NCBI GenBank assembly: GCA_964364175.1
Contig: CAYILR010000058.1
Location: 1 to 18,539, forward strand
Source: CAYILR01 sp964364175
GTDB lineage: Bacteria; Bdellovibrionota; UBA1018
DNA length: 18,539 nt
Direction: 5' to 3'
This document shows positions 6,359-13,435 of the stretch, piece by piece (positions within the stretch are counted from its first letter, which is position 1; the number at the start of each line of letters is the position of its first letter). The notes beneath the pieces are model-generated. The model made no database searches. It saw only the letters and a list, made by a program, of their open reading frames with translations, and was not told the DNA's origin. The position numbers were made by a program, and so were the translations under genes.

Positions 6359-8379
6359 GCAAGTCCCGACTTTCTCTCCTGATGGCAGCTTGTCTGGTTT
6401 GCGGAGGAGCACTCCTGACTCGTGCTTTTTTTATCCAATTGATGCCCAATACGCGGCTGGCTGCGATGGCCAAGAAGCAATTTCAATCCAAGTTCCTCGT
6501 CCGCCCCCGGCGCGGGATCATCATGGATCGCAACGGCGAGCCGCTGGCAATCAATATGGAGACCCAGAGTCTCGCGGCAAACCCCACCAAAATTACTCAC
6601 AAGAAGCCTCTGGCCCGAACCTTGGCGCGTTCGATTGGAATGCCTTATGAAAAAATTCTGGAGCGCCTCAACGAAAAAAGAGAGTTCGTATGGATCAAAA
6701 GACAAGTCAGCGATCAAGAGCTCGAACAGCTTCGCAAAAATAATATCCTGAATCGAACCGGAGATTTGGTCGAAGGATTTTGGCTGATCAAAGAAAGCAA
6801 ACGCGTTTATCCGCAAGGTGAACTAGCTGCGCATATTCTGGGTGACGTGAACGTCGATTCGGATGGAATCGAAGGCGTCGAGCTCTGGGCCAACGAATCA
6901 CTGCGCGGCAAAGTCGTCTCGGTGAACGCGATCCGAGATGCGTGGGGGAGGCCTGCGTTCATGGACGCAGTCACTGCCCGCGAAATCCAGGACGGCGAGC
7001 CCATTGGGTTGACCCTGGATTCGTCACTGCAATTTTCTGCTGAGCGGGAATTGCAACATGCAGTTTACAAAACCCAGTCCAAGGGCGGAACAGTCATGGT
7101 GATGAACGCGACCAATGGCGAAATCCTTGCCATGGCGAATGCGCCGACATTCAATCCCAATTTAAAATCAGCTGCTGCGGATCATCGCCGCAATCGTGCG
7201 CTCACCGACGGGTACGAACCGGGATCGACGTTCAAGGCCATTCTGCTAGCCACTGCCTTGGCGCGAGGATGGAAACTCAGCGATCAACTCTGGGCCGAAC
7301 AAGGCTCGGTGACGATTCAAGGTCACAAGATTTCTGAAGCAGAGACTCATGAAAAATTCGAGTGGCTCTCGCTGAAAAACATGATTCAAGTTTCCAGCAA
7401 TGTCGCGGCTGCAAAGCTGGCAATCAAAATCGGAGCTGATTCATTTTATCACTCAGTGATGCATTTTGGATTCGGGACGAGATCTGGCGTGGGATTTCCG
7501 GGAGAGATTCCCGGGCGAATTCCTCCTCAGAAGAATTGGCAGCCTTTGGCGCTAGCAAATATTGGATTCGGGCACGGAGTTTTGGTCACGCCTATTCAGA
7601 TGTTGCGGGCTTATGCGGTTTTCCTGAACGGCGGATGGCTCGTGCAACCGACCTTGATCAAATCCGGAATTGCGAATTTGAAAAACGAGCCGCCGAAACG
7701 AATTATTTCTCAAAAAATCGCGGATCAAGTCACTACTGCTCTGAAATCAGTGACAGTTGAGGGCGGAACCGGAATGAAAGCAGCACTCGAAGGCTACACC
7801 GTTGCAGGAAAAACCGGCACTGCGCAGATGGTGGACGCTCACACCGGTAAGTACTCACGCTCGCGCTACGTGGCTTCGTTCATTGGGTATGCGACTGACG
7901 TAGAACCCAAGCTCGTGATTTTTGCGATGCTGCAGGAACCCCGCGGAATTTATTACGCGTCGGAGACGGCAGCGCCTTTGTTCCGCAATGTGCTGGAGGC
8001 TGCTGCAAGTCGTTTCAGTCTCCCTGCAAAAATTTCTGCGCCTGCAGTTCTAGCTCAAAAACAACAGCCCGAGCTTTCTGAATCCGCCACGATCGAGGAC
8101 ACCATTCGGCAAAGTGCCGCCGCACCGACGGCGGTACAGCCAGCGCCAGCTCCAGGCAGTGCGCACGTCGAGTGGGCTGGCACGCAGAGTGACGGCAAGA
8201 CCTCGTGGCGGATTCCGTCATTCAAAGGCCTAACCTCGCGCGAGGTGATTCAGCAATTGAAGAAGCATTCATTTCAGTTGGAGATGCAGGGTGATGGCGT
8301 GGTGATGCATCAGCAACCCCTGCCAGGGCAGATCTTGCACGAAGGCAGCAAAATCAGACTGACCCTGGGCGACCCCTAA
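6355..8379 (+). CDS. ftsI: Septal peptidoglycan transpeptidase FtsI (PBP3) with PASTA domain
   Basis: A class B penicillin-binding protein that crosslinks septal peptidoglycan. Topology: a single membrane anchor (about 7-29), then the RPRRGIIMDRNGEPLA dimerisation-domain motif (about 50-65), then the transpeptidase domain with S291-T-F-K294, S347-S-N349 and K486-T-G488. A Pro/Ala-rich linker (about 575-605) leads to one C-terminal PASTA domain (about 618-672, IPSFKGLTSREVIQQL to GSKIRLTLGDP). PASTA domains bind muropeptides or stabilise the enzyme and occur on FtsI of some deltaproteobacterial-type and Gram-positive lineages but not on E. coli FtsI. It starts in the ftsL stop (ATGA) and is the last gene of the operon. 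No murE follows, unlike most division clusters. Confidence 0.95.
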   Translation: MSKSRLSLLMAACLVCGGALLTRAFFIQLMPNTRLAAMAKKQFQSKFLVRPRRGIIMDRNGEPLAINMETQSLAANPTKITHKKPLARTLARSIGMPYEKILERLNEKREFVWIKRQVSDQELEQLRKNNILNRTGDLVEGFWLIKESKRVYPQGELAAHILGDVNVDSDGIEGVELWANESLRGKVVSVNAIRDAWGRPAFMDAVTAREIQDGEPIGLTLDSSLQFSAERELQHAVYKTQSKGGTVMVMNATNGEILAMANAPTFNPNLKSAAADHRRNRALTDGYEPGSTFKAILLATALARGWKLSDQLWAEQGSVTIQGHKISEAETHEKFEWLSLKNMIQVSSNVAAAKLAIKIGADSFYHSVMHFGFGTRSGVGFPGEIPGRIPPQKNWQPLALANIGFGHGVLVTPIQMLRAYAVFLNGGWLVQPTLIKSGIANLKNEPPKRIISQKIADQVTTALKSVTVEGGTGMKAALEGYTVAGKTGTAQMVDAHTGKYSRSRYVASFIGYATDVEPKLVIFAMLQEPRGIYYASETAAPLFRNVLEAAASRFSLPAKISAPAVLAQKQQPELSESATIEDTIRQSAAAPTAVQPAPAPGSAHVEWAGTQSDGKTSWRIPSFKGLTSREVIQQLKKHSFQLEMQGDGVVMHQQPLPGQILHEGSKIRLTLGDP

Positions 8380-8383
8380 ACAG

Positions 8384-8480
8384 CAACCTCGCCGCAATTT
8401 CGCGTTTGGCGAAATTAGAGGTGAAGTTACAGCAACACCTGGGCCTCAATTTCGCGTTCAGCGAAATTGGAGTGAGGTTG
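8384..8480 (+). repeat. Tandem pair of related hairpins (REP-like) after ftsI
   Basis: Two palindromic units stand side by side. Each has an 8-bp core stem AATTTCGC/GCGAAATT closed by a 5-base loop (loop GTTTG at 8404-8408 and GTTCA at 8456-8460). Each also has outer ACCT/AGGT-type arms. The outermost arms CAACCTC (8384-8390) and GAGGTTG (8474-8480) pair with each other, and AGGTG (8419-8423) can pair with CACCT (8436-8440), so a cloverleaf-like fold is also possible. The units are imperfect copies. They lie between two convergent genes and may stabilise or end both transcripts. There is no clear T-run. Confidence 0.7.
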
Positions 8481-8485
8481 GTAAA

Positions 8486-9361
8486 TTACCCGAGAATTTT
8501 TCTGGGACCGAGCAGCCCCAGGAAAGCATAGTTTTGGTTTTTTGAGTTTTCGGCGGCGTAGCTGTCGCCTCTCAGTTCGGCTTCAAGCCGCTTGATCTCC
8601 GCGACCCAGCGTTTGGCTTGCTCCTGAGTCATGGATCGATGAATGAGTGTTCGATAGGCTGTCTGTGCATCCCACTGAGCTTGAGTCGTCTGATCTTGGA
8701 CATCATGAAATGCACGCTGGGCGTTCTCACGTCGAACTTGATTCCAAGCCTCAGTTTTTGGGATTTGTAAGTGCTGATAGTTGATTTTCAATCCGGTTTT
8801 CGTCGCTTCGATATAACCGTTCTCGATCCAGTCCTTGATTAATTTTTTGCAAAGTTCCTGTGCAGTCACTTCGTCGGGAAATTTCAGACTCGAGAACTTG
8901 ACCTCATTTGGAAAATGCGTCACCAGAACTGAGCAAAGATCCCAGAGCCAAGGAGTTCGAGTCAGAACCTTCAACTCAGCAAGGCCAAAAACCCAGGTGT
9001 TCTCGAAGTTAGGATTCTCGCTAGATTCCTTGCGGTCCGCCTTGCGACGCTCAAAGGGAACACCCTGTGCTTGTGCTGTGGTCATATCAAAAGCAGCCCG
9101 AAGTTCCGGCGTCGGCATCTGAACCTTGGCCCAGAGAAATACCGCAGGCTTAGGATCCTGCTGAAAATACCGAGCCAGCTGCACAACCACTTCCGGCGCC
9201 GGAAGTGCCACGCCCTTTTCAAAATCTACATAGCTCCTGTAGGAAAGTTGAATCGGAACGTCCTTCTCCCGAAAGAACTCCAGCGCAGATCGAAATCGCG
9301 CTTCCCGCCATTTCTGGAGGCAGAGTCCAAATTCTAGGTAGGGTTTGGATGGAGTAGCCAT
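8486..9361 (-). CDS. XRE-type, DUF4423/TIGR02147-like transcriptional regulator
   Basis: A 291-residue protein with no signal peptide or membrane segment. The first 75 residues look like an XRE-type helix-turn-helix (LQKWREARFRSALEFFREKDVP, then SYRSYVDFEKGVALPAPEVVVQLARYF). The middle and C-terminal parts resemble the DUF4423 domain: WLWDLCSVLV, a winged-helix-like stretch CKKLIKDWIENGYIEATKTG, AQRAFHDVQDQTTQAQWDA, and a final helix ending ERLEAEL-like. Families of this type are numerous in Bdellovibrio and Fibrobacter. The family call is from pattern memory and not certain. The gene is divergent from the DUF234 ATPase across a 157-base gap rich in palindromes, so it is one candidate for the repressor that binds there. 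No good ribosome site precedes the ATG. Confidence 0.6.
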   Translation of the reverse strand: MATPSKPYLEFGLCLQKWREARFRSALEFFREKDVPIQLSYRSYVDFEKGVALPAPEVVVQLARYFQQDPKPAVFLWAKVQMPTPELRAAFDMTTAQAQGVPFERRKADRKESSENPNFENTWVFGLAELKVLTRTPWLWDLCSVLVTHFPNEVKFSSLKFPDEVTAQELCKKLIKDWIENGYIEATKTGLKINYQHLQIPKTEAWNQVRRENAQRAFHDVQDQTTQAQWDAQTAYRTLIHRSMTQEQAKRWVAEIKRLEAELRGDSYAAENSKNQNYAFLGLLGPRKILG

Positions 9362-9447
9362 CAGTCAGCTATAAGATAAGACAAGTCATTAAAATCACAA
9401 AGTATTTTCCATGGCCACATTCCCATAACATAAAAATTCAAGTTTAT

Positions 9448-9504
9448 CATTTAGTTAGCTCAACTGTTGGGCTAACTAAATGATTGACACTTAGTTAGCC
9501 CAAC
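9448..9504 (+). promoter_or_regulatory. Three-arm palindromic operator upstream of the DUF234 ATPase
   Basis: The 14-bp element TTAGTTAGCCCAAC occurs at 9491-9504. It occurs inverted and perfect at 9466-9479, and in direct orientation with one mismatch at 9451-9464. Elements one and two form a palindrome spanning 9448-9482. Elements two and three form a second, perfect one with an 11-base spacer that holds the -35 box. The third arm sits between the -35 and -10. Binding of a dimer would hide the promoter completely. Confidence 0.75.
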
Positions 9505-9512
9505 GGTAGAAA
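9484..9512 (+). promoter_or_regulatory. Promoter of the DUF234 ATPase, predicted leaderless
   Basis: TTGACA (9484-9489, perfect -35) and TAGAAA (9507-9512) are exactly 17 bases apart. Six bases (TATTTT) separate the -10 from the ATG at 9519, so the transcription start should fall on or next to the A of ATG. No ribosome binding site is visible upstream, which agrees with a leaderless message. Confidence 0.6.
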
Positions 9513-9518
9513 TATTTT

Positions 9519-10928
9519 ATGTCAATATTTATCGGTCGTGCACAAGAGATCCGACTTATTCAAGATAGACTTTCCAAAGAAGACCAAGCTCAACTCATTG
9601 TTTTGTATGGCCGCCGTCGCGTCGGAAAATCAAGCTTAATTCGCCATTCATTGAAAGATGAAAAAAACGTCCTGTTTTTTGAAGGAATCCAAGGAGAACG
9701 AAGCCTCACTCAAATCAAGAGATTTACACAAGACTTAGCAAACCAAACAGGCCGCGTCCCAGCTGCTGCAAAAAATTGGGACGATGCTTTCAGAGCATTG
9801 GGAGAAGTCATTTTGGACGGGAAAAAAATCATTGTGATCGATGAATTCCCATGGCTAGCAGCCGGAAGAACGAGAATTGTTTCCGAACTCAAGATATTTT
9901 GGGATCAGTGGGCCGCAAAAAATCCAAAACTGGTCCTGATCCTTTGCGGTTCAGTGGCCAGTTTTATGGTGAAGCACTTGATTCACTCAAAAGCACTGCA
10001 TAATCGCAAAACGCTGGAAATCTGCCTGCCTCCACTTCGGCCAGAAGAAATATCTGGATTTTTTCCCACCCGAAGTGTTTTTGAAAAAGCCCAATATTAT
10101 ATGTGTTTTGGTGGAATTCCAAAATATATTGAACAAATCAATCCCAACCGATCCTTTGAACAAAACATCAATCACCTTTGTTTCACATCACATGGTTTTT
10201 TCATCGAAGAATTCTCCACTTTGTTCAAAGAGCAATTCAAGTCGATCCGGATTTATGAAAAACTCGTAAGCGCTCTAGCACAACGAGCGATGAATCTTTC
10301 TGACCTCTCTGAAAAGATAAAATTTTCTCGCGGTGGCGGCTTGCATAGTCTCATTGAAAACCTCATCGCCGCGAATTTCGTCAGAGAATATCAACCTGTC
10401 CGATTTGGAAAACCAAAAAGCAAAACTAAAAAATACAAATTAGTTGATCCATTTTTGATCTTTTATTTTTGGTACATTCACCCCAACAAAAAAATCATTG
10501 AGCGCAATCAATCTGAAAACCTATTTTCATCGATCACCGGAAAAAACATACAACAATATTATGGTCTAGCCTTTGAGCGACTCTGTGAAGATTCTTTTGA
10601 GAGGATATTAGAACGACTTGATCTCCACTTGGCAGATATCGAGAATTTCGGACCTTATTTCAGGCAATCCTCTCCGAAAAACAAGGGATTTCAGATCGAT
10701 AATTTTGTCATCCGACGCGATGGAACCTGGATGGTGATGGAATATAAATATTCCAAACAACCCATAGGTCCAGAAATCATCGATGAAATCGAAGAAAAAA
10801 TTCGCCTACTCGACCCGCCTGATTCCGTGTCTATTGAGAAAGTTCTGATTTCTGCTACAGGAGCAAGTCAGGCTTTGATGGATAAAAAATATTTTCAGCA
10901 GGTCCTTACGTTGAAAGACCTGGTTTAG
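9519..10928 (+). CDS. AAA ATPase with DUF234 nuclease-like C-terminus
   Basis: A 469-residue soluble protein of the 'archaeal-type' P-loop ATPase group. It has Walker A GRRRVGKS (residues 31-38), Walker B IIVIDEF (104-110, Asp108 and Glu109) and a sensor-like LILCGS (139-144). A winged-helix-like segment lies at about 245-300. The C-terminal DUF234 part carries an apparent PD-(D/E)xK nuclease set: Glu in AFERLCEDSF (about 353), Asp394 in QIDNF, and E408-Y-K410 in MEYKYSK. All three catalytic positions look intact. These proteins are widespread and horizontally mobile, but the biological role is not established; NTP-driven DNA binding or cleavage is inferred. The gene is visibly more A/T-rich than the division genes before it. 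Expression seems to be tightly gated by the operator overlapping its promoter. Confidence 0.85.
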   Translation: MSIFIGRAQEIRLIQDRLSKEDQAQLIVLYGRRRVGKSSLIRHSLKDEKNVLFFEGIQGERSLTQIKRFTQDLANQTGRVPAAAKNWDDAFRALGEVILDGKKIIVIDEFPWLAAGRTRIVSELKIFWDQWAAKNPKLVLILCGSVASFMVKHLIHSKALHNRKTLEICLPPLRPEEISGFFPTRSVFEKAQYYMCFGGIPKYIEQINPNRSFEQNINHLCFTSHGFFIEEFSTLFKEQFKSIRIYEKLVSALAQRAMNLSDLSEKIKFSRGGGLHSLIENLIAANFVREYQPVRFGKPKSKTKKYKLVDPFLIFYFWYIHPNKKIIERNQSENLFSSITGKNIQQYYGLAFERLCEDSFERILERLDLHLADIENFGPYFRQSSPKNKGFQIDNFVIRRDGTWMVMEYKYSKQPIGPEIIDEIEEKIRLLDPPDSVSIEKVLISATGASQALMDKKYFQQVLTLKDLV

Positions 10929-10949
10929 GGAACCTGAAAAAAATTTACA

Positions 10950-11117
10950 GTGACTGCTAAAAAGACAAAAAATATTTTAAAATCTGGAAACAAGAATTTG
11001 TGTCTCAATGTAGGCGAATGGGTGGGTAAATCTCAAATTCAGCCCGCTTCTAAAAAACCACTGGGCAAAAGTTGGTTGAAGTTTCTACTCGAAGATCGTG
11101 GAAAAGTTTCCAAATAA
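10950..11117 (+). CDS. Possible 55-residue basic small protein
   Basis: An uninterrupted frame from a GTG, 21 bases after the ATPase stop, to a TAA just before a strong terminator. The predicted protein is rich in Lys (KKTKN, KKPLGKSWLKFLLEDRGK), has one Cys and two Trp, and has no signal peptide. The frame closes right at the terminator stem, and it follows the ATPase closely in the same direction, so it could be the second gene of that operon. Against this, there is no ATG and only a weak GGAA far upstream as a ribosome site. I do not recognise a family. Confidence 0.35.
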   Translation: MTAKKTKNILKSGNKNLCLNVGEWVGKSQIQPASKKPLGKSWLKFLLEDRGKVSK

Positions 11118-11175
11118 AAAAAGGCCGGCTGCCACGGAGCAGGATGCGTAGTGGAGGCCGGCCTTGGTTGTTTTG
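11112..11175. terminator. Bidirectional intrinsic terminator
   Basis: A strong G/C stem AAGGCCGGC (11121-11129) pairs with GCCGGCCTT (11157-11165). Inner CCAC (11132-11135) and GTGG (11151-11154) extend the hairpin. A run of A lies before it and GGTTGTTTT after it. It therefore serves the plus-strand ATPase and small ORF, and the convergent secreted-protein gene on the minus strand. Confidence 0.8.
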
Positions 11176-11186
11176 ACTGAAACAGC

Positions 11187-11954
11187 TTAGTCAGCTTGCG
11201 AGCTGTTTTGAGTACGTGTGTTGATCACAACTTCTTGAGGGTGATCTTCGGATTCACTTCCGGAAGAGCCGCCGTCGTTGAATTGCTTGATGGGCTTGTT
11301 GCTTTCTTTTTCGCGACGTTCTTGTTTTCCGAAAGAAAAGAAATTTTTTAATGATTCAGTCAATGTAGGATTCACCCTAATTCGAACTTTTCTACCCATA
11401 CATTCTTCAAGCTGTTGGGTGGTCATGTGCGTTTTGATGTATTTTTCTTCGGGGTTAACTGGGTATGCGGTGATACCAAACCAAACAGAACGACTTCCAG
11501 CACTGTAGTCATCACCGTTGTAGTCGTCGCTAAAATAGTAAGTACTAACCCATGCTCTTGAAGTACCGTCGCTAAAACTCGCTGGTGATCCACCCTGTAC
11601 CACATACGACGAACCATCCTCCTGGCCGGCATGTTGGCCTCGATAAAAGTTGACTGAGTTAACTCTAGGACGTGGCCCGCTAGATAAATCAAATCCAGTA
11701 TCAGGCCTCGAGGCTGTAGCTCGACATTCAACTTCCTGGCCGTTTAAATTAATTCGTCCCAACGGTGCTGAATCATAAAACAATTGGCCCCCCGGTCGCG
11801 ATTGTTTTAGCTCAATATCATCTTCAAAAGATACATTAAGACGCTTGCTGATATCACCTACAATTAATTCATGAGCAATCGCCATTTGGTTTAAAAAAAC
11901 TGTCGATAGGACAGCAGCTACAATATTCAACTTCAACATTTGCTTGTTTTTCAT
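11187..11954 (-). CDS. Secreted protein of unknown function
   Basis: A 255-residue protein I do not recognise. The N-terminus has Lys residues, a hydrophobic core (about 9-22) and AIA just before His28, a typical signal peptidase I site, so it should be exported to the periplasm or beyond. The mature part has just two cysteines (C77 in VECRAT and C185 in LEECMG), likely forming one disulfide. It has a Gly/Ser/Tyr-rich middle (about 110-155, SDDYNGDDYSAGS) and a polar, low-complexity tail of about 45 residues (Ser, Glu, Asn, Gln) that looks disordered. The ATG at 11954 is preceded by AAGGAG nine bases away and a second GGAG three bases away, the best ribosome site in the accessory block, so substantial expression is plausible. 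Confidence 0.75.
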   Translation of the reverse strand: MKNKQMLKLNIVAAVLSTVFLNQMAIAHELIVGDISKRLNVSFEDDIELKQSRPGGQLFYDSAPLGRINLNGQEVECRATASRPDTGFDLSSGPRPRVNSVNFYRGQHAGQEDGSSYVVQGGSPASFSDGTSRAWVSTYYFSDDYNGDDYSAGSRSVWFGITAYPVNPEEKYIKTHMTTQQLEECMGRKVRIRVNPTLTESLKNFFSFGKQERREKESNKPIKQFNDGGSSGSESEDHPQEVVINTRTQNSSQAD

Positions 11955-12198
11955 AAGCTCCGGCTCCTTATCTGCCGGTATTTATTTTTTGTTTAACCCA
12001 GCCGAAATTGACCAGGCACACCACTATCTATTGCTAGAGACGTGCCAACCCGCAAAAACAACAACTCATTGATATTATTAAATAATATAAAAATACAAAT
12101 TGATAAATCCGTGCAAATTCGCGACAGCTGTTCACAATTTGGACAGGTCCCTGCAAATTTGCATAATTTCTGCAAATATCTATGACCCGATTCTACGC
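11955..12198. other. A/T-rich intergenic stretch with TGCAAAT repeats and an A/T palindrome
   Basis: This lies between the divergent secreted-protein and Fic genes, and no ORF with coding character was seen. It holds three copies of TGCAAAT (12112-12118, 12152-12158, 12171-12177). The middle one is part of the palindrome TGCAAATTTGCA (12152-12163). A 17-base A/T palindrome (ATATTATT, A, AATAATAT; 12072-12088) is also present. The promoter of the secreted-protein gene should lie here on the minus strand, but no convincing -35/-10 pair stood out. Confidence 0.5.
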
Positions 12199-12229
12199 AT
12201 TAATCTACGCAGTATGTGCGTAGATTAAT
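12199..12229 (+). promoter_or_regulatory. Upstream palindromic operator of the Fic gene
   Basis: A perfect inverted repeat with 13-bp arms (ATTAATCTACGCA at 12199-12211 and its complement at 12217-12229), spacer GTATG. A further half-site TTCTACGCA lies directly upstream (12191-12199). The palindrome ends just before the -35 box of the Fic promoter. Confidence 0.75.
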
Positions 12230-12230
12230 G

Positions 12231-12259
12231 TTGCGCATGCGAAGATTAACTGCCATAAT
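12231..12259 (+). promoter_or_regulatory. Candidate promoter of the Fic gene
   Basis: TTGCGC (12231-12236), then 17 bases, then CATAAT (12254-12259, five of six consensus positions). The -35 match is weak. The pair sits between the two palindromes, with the -10 overlapping the second. The predicted start is near 12266, leaving a leader of about 33 bases with AGAG as a weak ribosome site. Confidence 0.45.
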
Positions 12260-12282
12260 CTACGCAGTATATGCGTAGATTA
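12256..12282 (+). promoter_or_regulatory. Downstream palindromic operator of the Fic gene
   Basis: A perfect inverted repeat with 11-bp arms (TAATCTACGCA at 12256-12266 and its complement at 12272-12282), spacer GTATA. It repeats the core of the palindrome at 12199-12229 and covers the predicted -10 and transcription start. A degenerate half-site TGCGAAGATTA lies between the two (12238-12248). Confidence 0.75.
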
Positions 12283-12298
12283 ATTTAGAGACAAAACT

Positions 12299-13411
12299 AT
12301 GAAATACATTCATGAACTCAAAAACTGGCCTGAATTCGACTGGAATGAAGCCCGCCTAGCAGAACAGTTGGCCACGATTCGTCATCGTCAAGGTCGTTTG
12401 ATGGGACGAATGGAAGCGCTTGGATTCCAACTTCGATCCGAAGCTGTACTTCAAACTCTGACCGAAGACGTGATTAAATCGAGCGAAATTGAGGGTGAGA
12501 AACTAGATCGCGCTCAAGTACGCTCGTCCTTGGCAAGACGATTGGGCATGGATATTGATGGACTGATCTACGCTGATCGAAATGTCGAAGGTGTTGTCGA
12601 AATGATGTTGGATGCAACTCAAAAATTTGAAGCACCTCTTACCTCTGAACGTCTTTTCGGTTGGCATGCTGCTCTGTTCCCGATGGGTCGGAGTGGAATG
12701 ACAAAAATTCGCGTCGGAAAGTGGCGAGATGGAGAAAATGGTCCTATGCAGGTCGTTTCTGGAGGAGTATTTGGCACAACCCGAGTTCATTTTCAGGCTC
12801 CTGATGCCGACCTGCTCAACGGAGAGATGAAAAGTTTTTTTGCTTGGTTTAACGGCAAAAAGCCAATTGATCCCGTTCTGAAAGCAGCAGTGGCTCACCT
12901 ATGGTTCGTTACCATCCATCCTTTTGAGGATGGAAATGGAAGAATCGCACGAGCCATTGCAGATATGGCACTGGCTCGATCAGAAGGTAGCCCTCAGCGT
13001 TTCTACAGCATGTCTGCGCAAATCTGCTCGGCACGAAAAGCCTATTACGATGCTCTAGAAATTACTCAAGGCGGAAGCCTGGACATCACTGCCTGGCTCG
13101 AATGGTTCCTAGAAACTTTGGGTCGCGCATTTCAAGGTGCTGAAACAACCTTGTCCTCTGTGCTCGTGAAAGCTCGATTTTGGGAAACTCATGGAAGCGA
13201 GTCGTTCAACGATCGACAAAGAAAACTTCTCAACGCTCTGCTGGATGGATTCGAAGGAAAATTGACTTCATCCAAATGGGCAAAAATTGGAAAATGTTCG
13301 CATGACACCGCCTCACGCGACATTGATGACCTGATTGAACGAGGGATATTGACTCAGAATCCGGGTGGCGGGCGCAGCACGAGTTACTCATTGAAACCAG
13401 CTTCGGCGTAG
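12299..13411 (+). CDS. Fic-domain protein AMP-transferase with C-terminal winged helix
   Basis: It is expected to transfer AMP from ATP to a hydroxyl of a target protein. The 370-residue protein starts with a WPEFDWN segment typical of DUF4172-Fic proteins. It then has the inhibitory helix motif S61-SEIE65-G66, of the (S/T)xxxE(G/N) type, placed N-terminally as in class II Fic proteins. The catalytic loop is HPFEDGNGR (207-215) with His207. It closes with a winged-helix-like domain (about 305-365, KWAKIGKCSHDTASRDIDDLIERGIL). Both catalytic and inhibitory motifs are intact, so the enzyme looks active but self-restrained. The C-terminal DNA-binding fold and the repeated palindromes just upstream make autoregulation likely. 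It may act alone or as a toxin-like unit; no separate antitoxin gene is adjacent. Confidence 0.92.
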   Translation: MKYIHELKNWPEFDWNEARLAEQLATIRHRQGRLMGRMEALGFQLRSEAVLQTLTEDVIKSSEIEGEKLDRAQVRSSLARRLGMDIDGLIYADRNVEGVVEMMLDATQKFEAPLTSERLFGWHAALFPMGRSGMTKIRVGKWRDGENGPMQVVSGGVFGTTRVHFQAPDADLLNGEMKSFFAWFNGKKPIDPVLKAAVAHLWFVTIHPFEDGNGRIARAIADMALARSEGSPQRFYSMSAQICSARKAYYDALEITQGGSLDITAWLEWFLETLGRAFQGAETTLSSVLVKARFWETHGSESFNDRQRKLLNALLDGFEGKLTSSKWAKIGKCSHDTASRDIDDLIERGILTQNPGGGRSTSYSLKPASA

Positions 13412-13435
13412 AAGCTGCTTACAAAACAGAGTTAT

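Noticed and set aside
9448..9504. Short CRISPR-like or iteron array
   Set aside because: Only three elements in mixed orientation, overlapping a promoter, without unique spacers, cas genes or a replication gene.
12191..12282. Phage or integron attachment site
   Set aside because: No integrase, tRNA end or direct-repeat partner is visible; the palindromes bracket a promoter instead.
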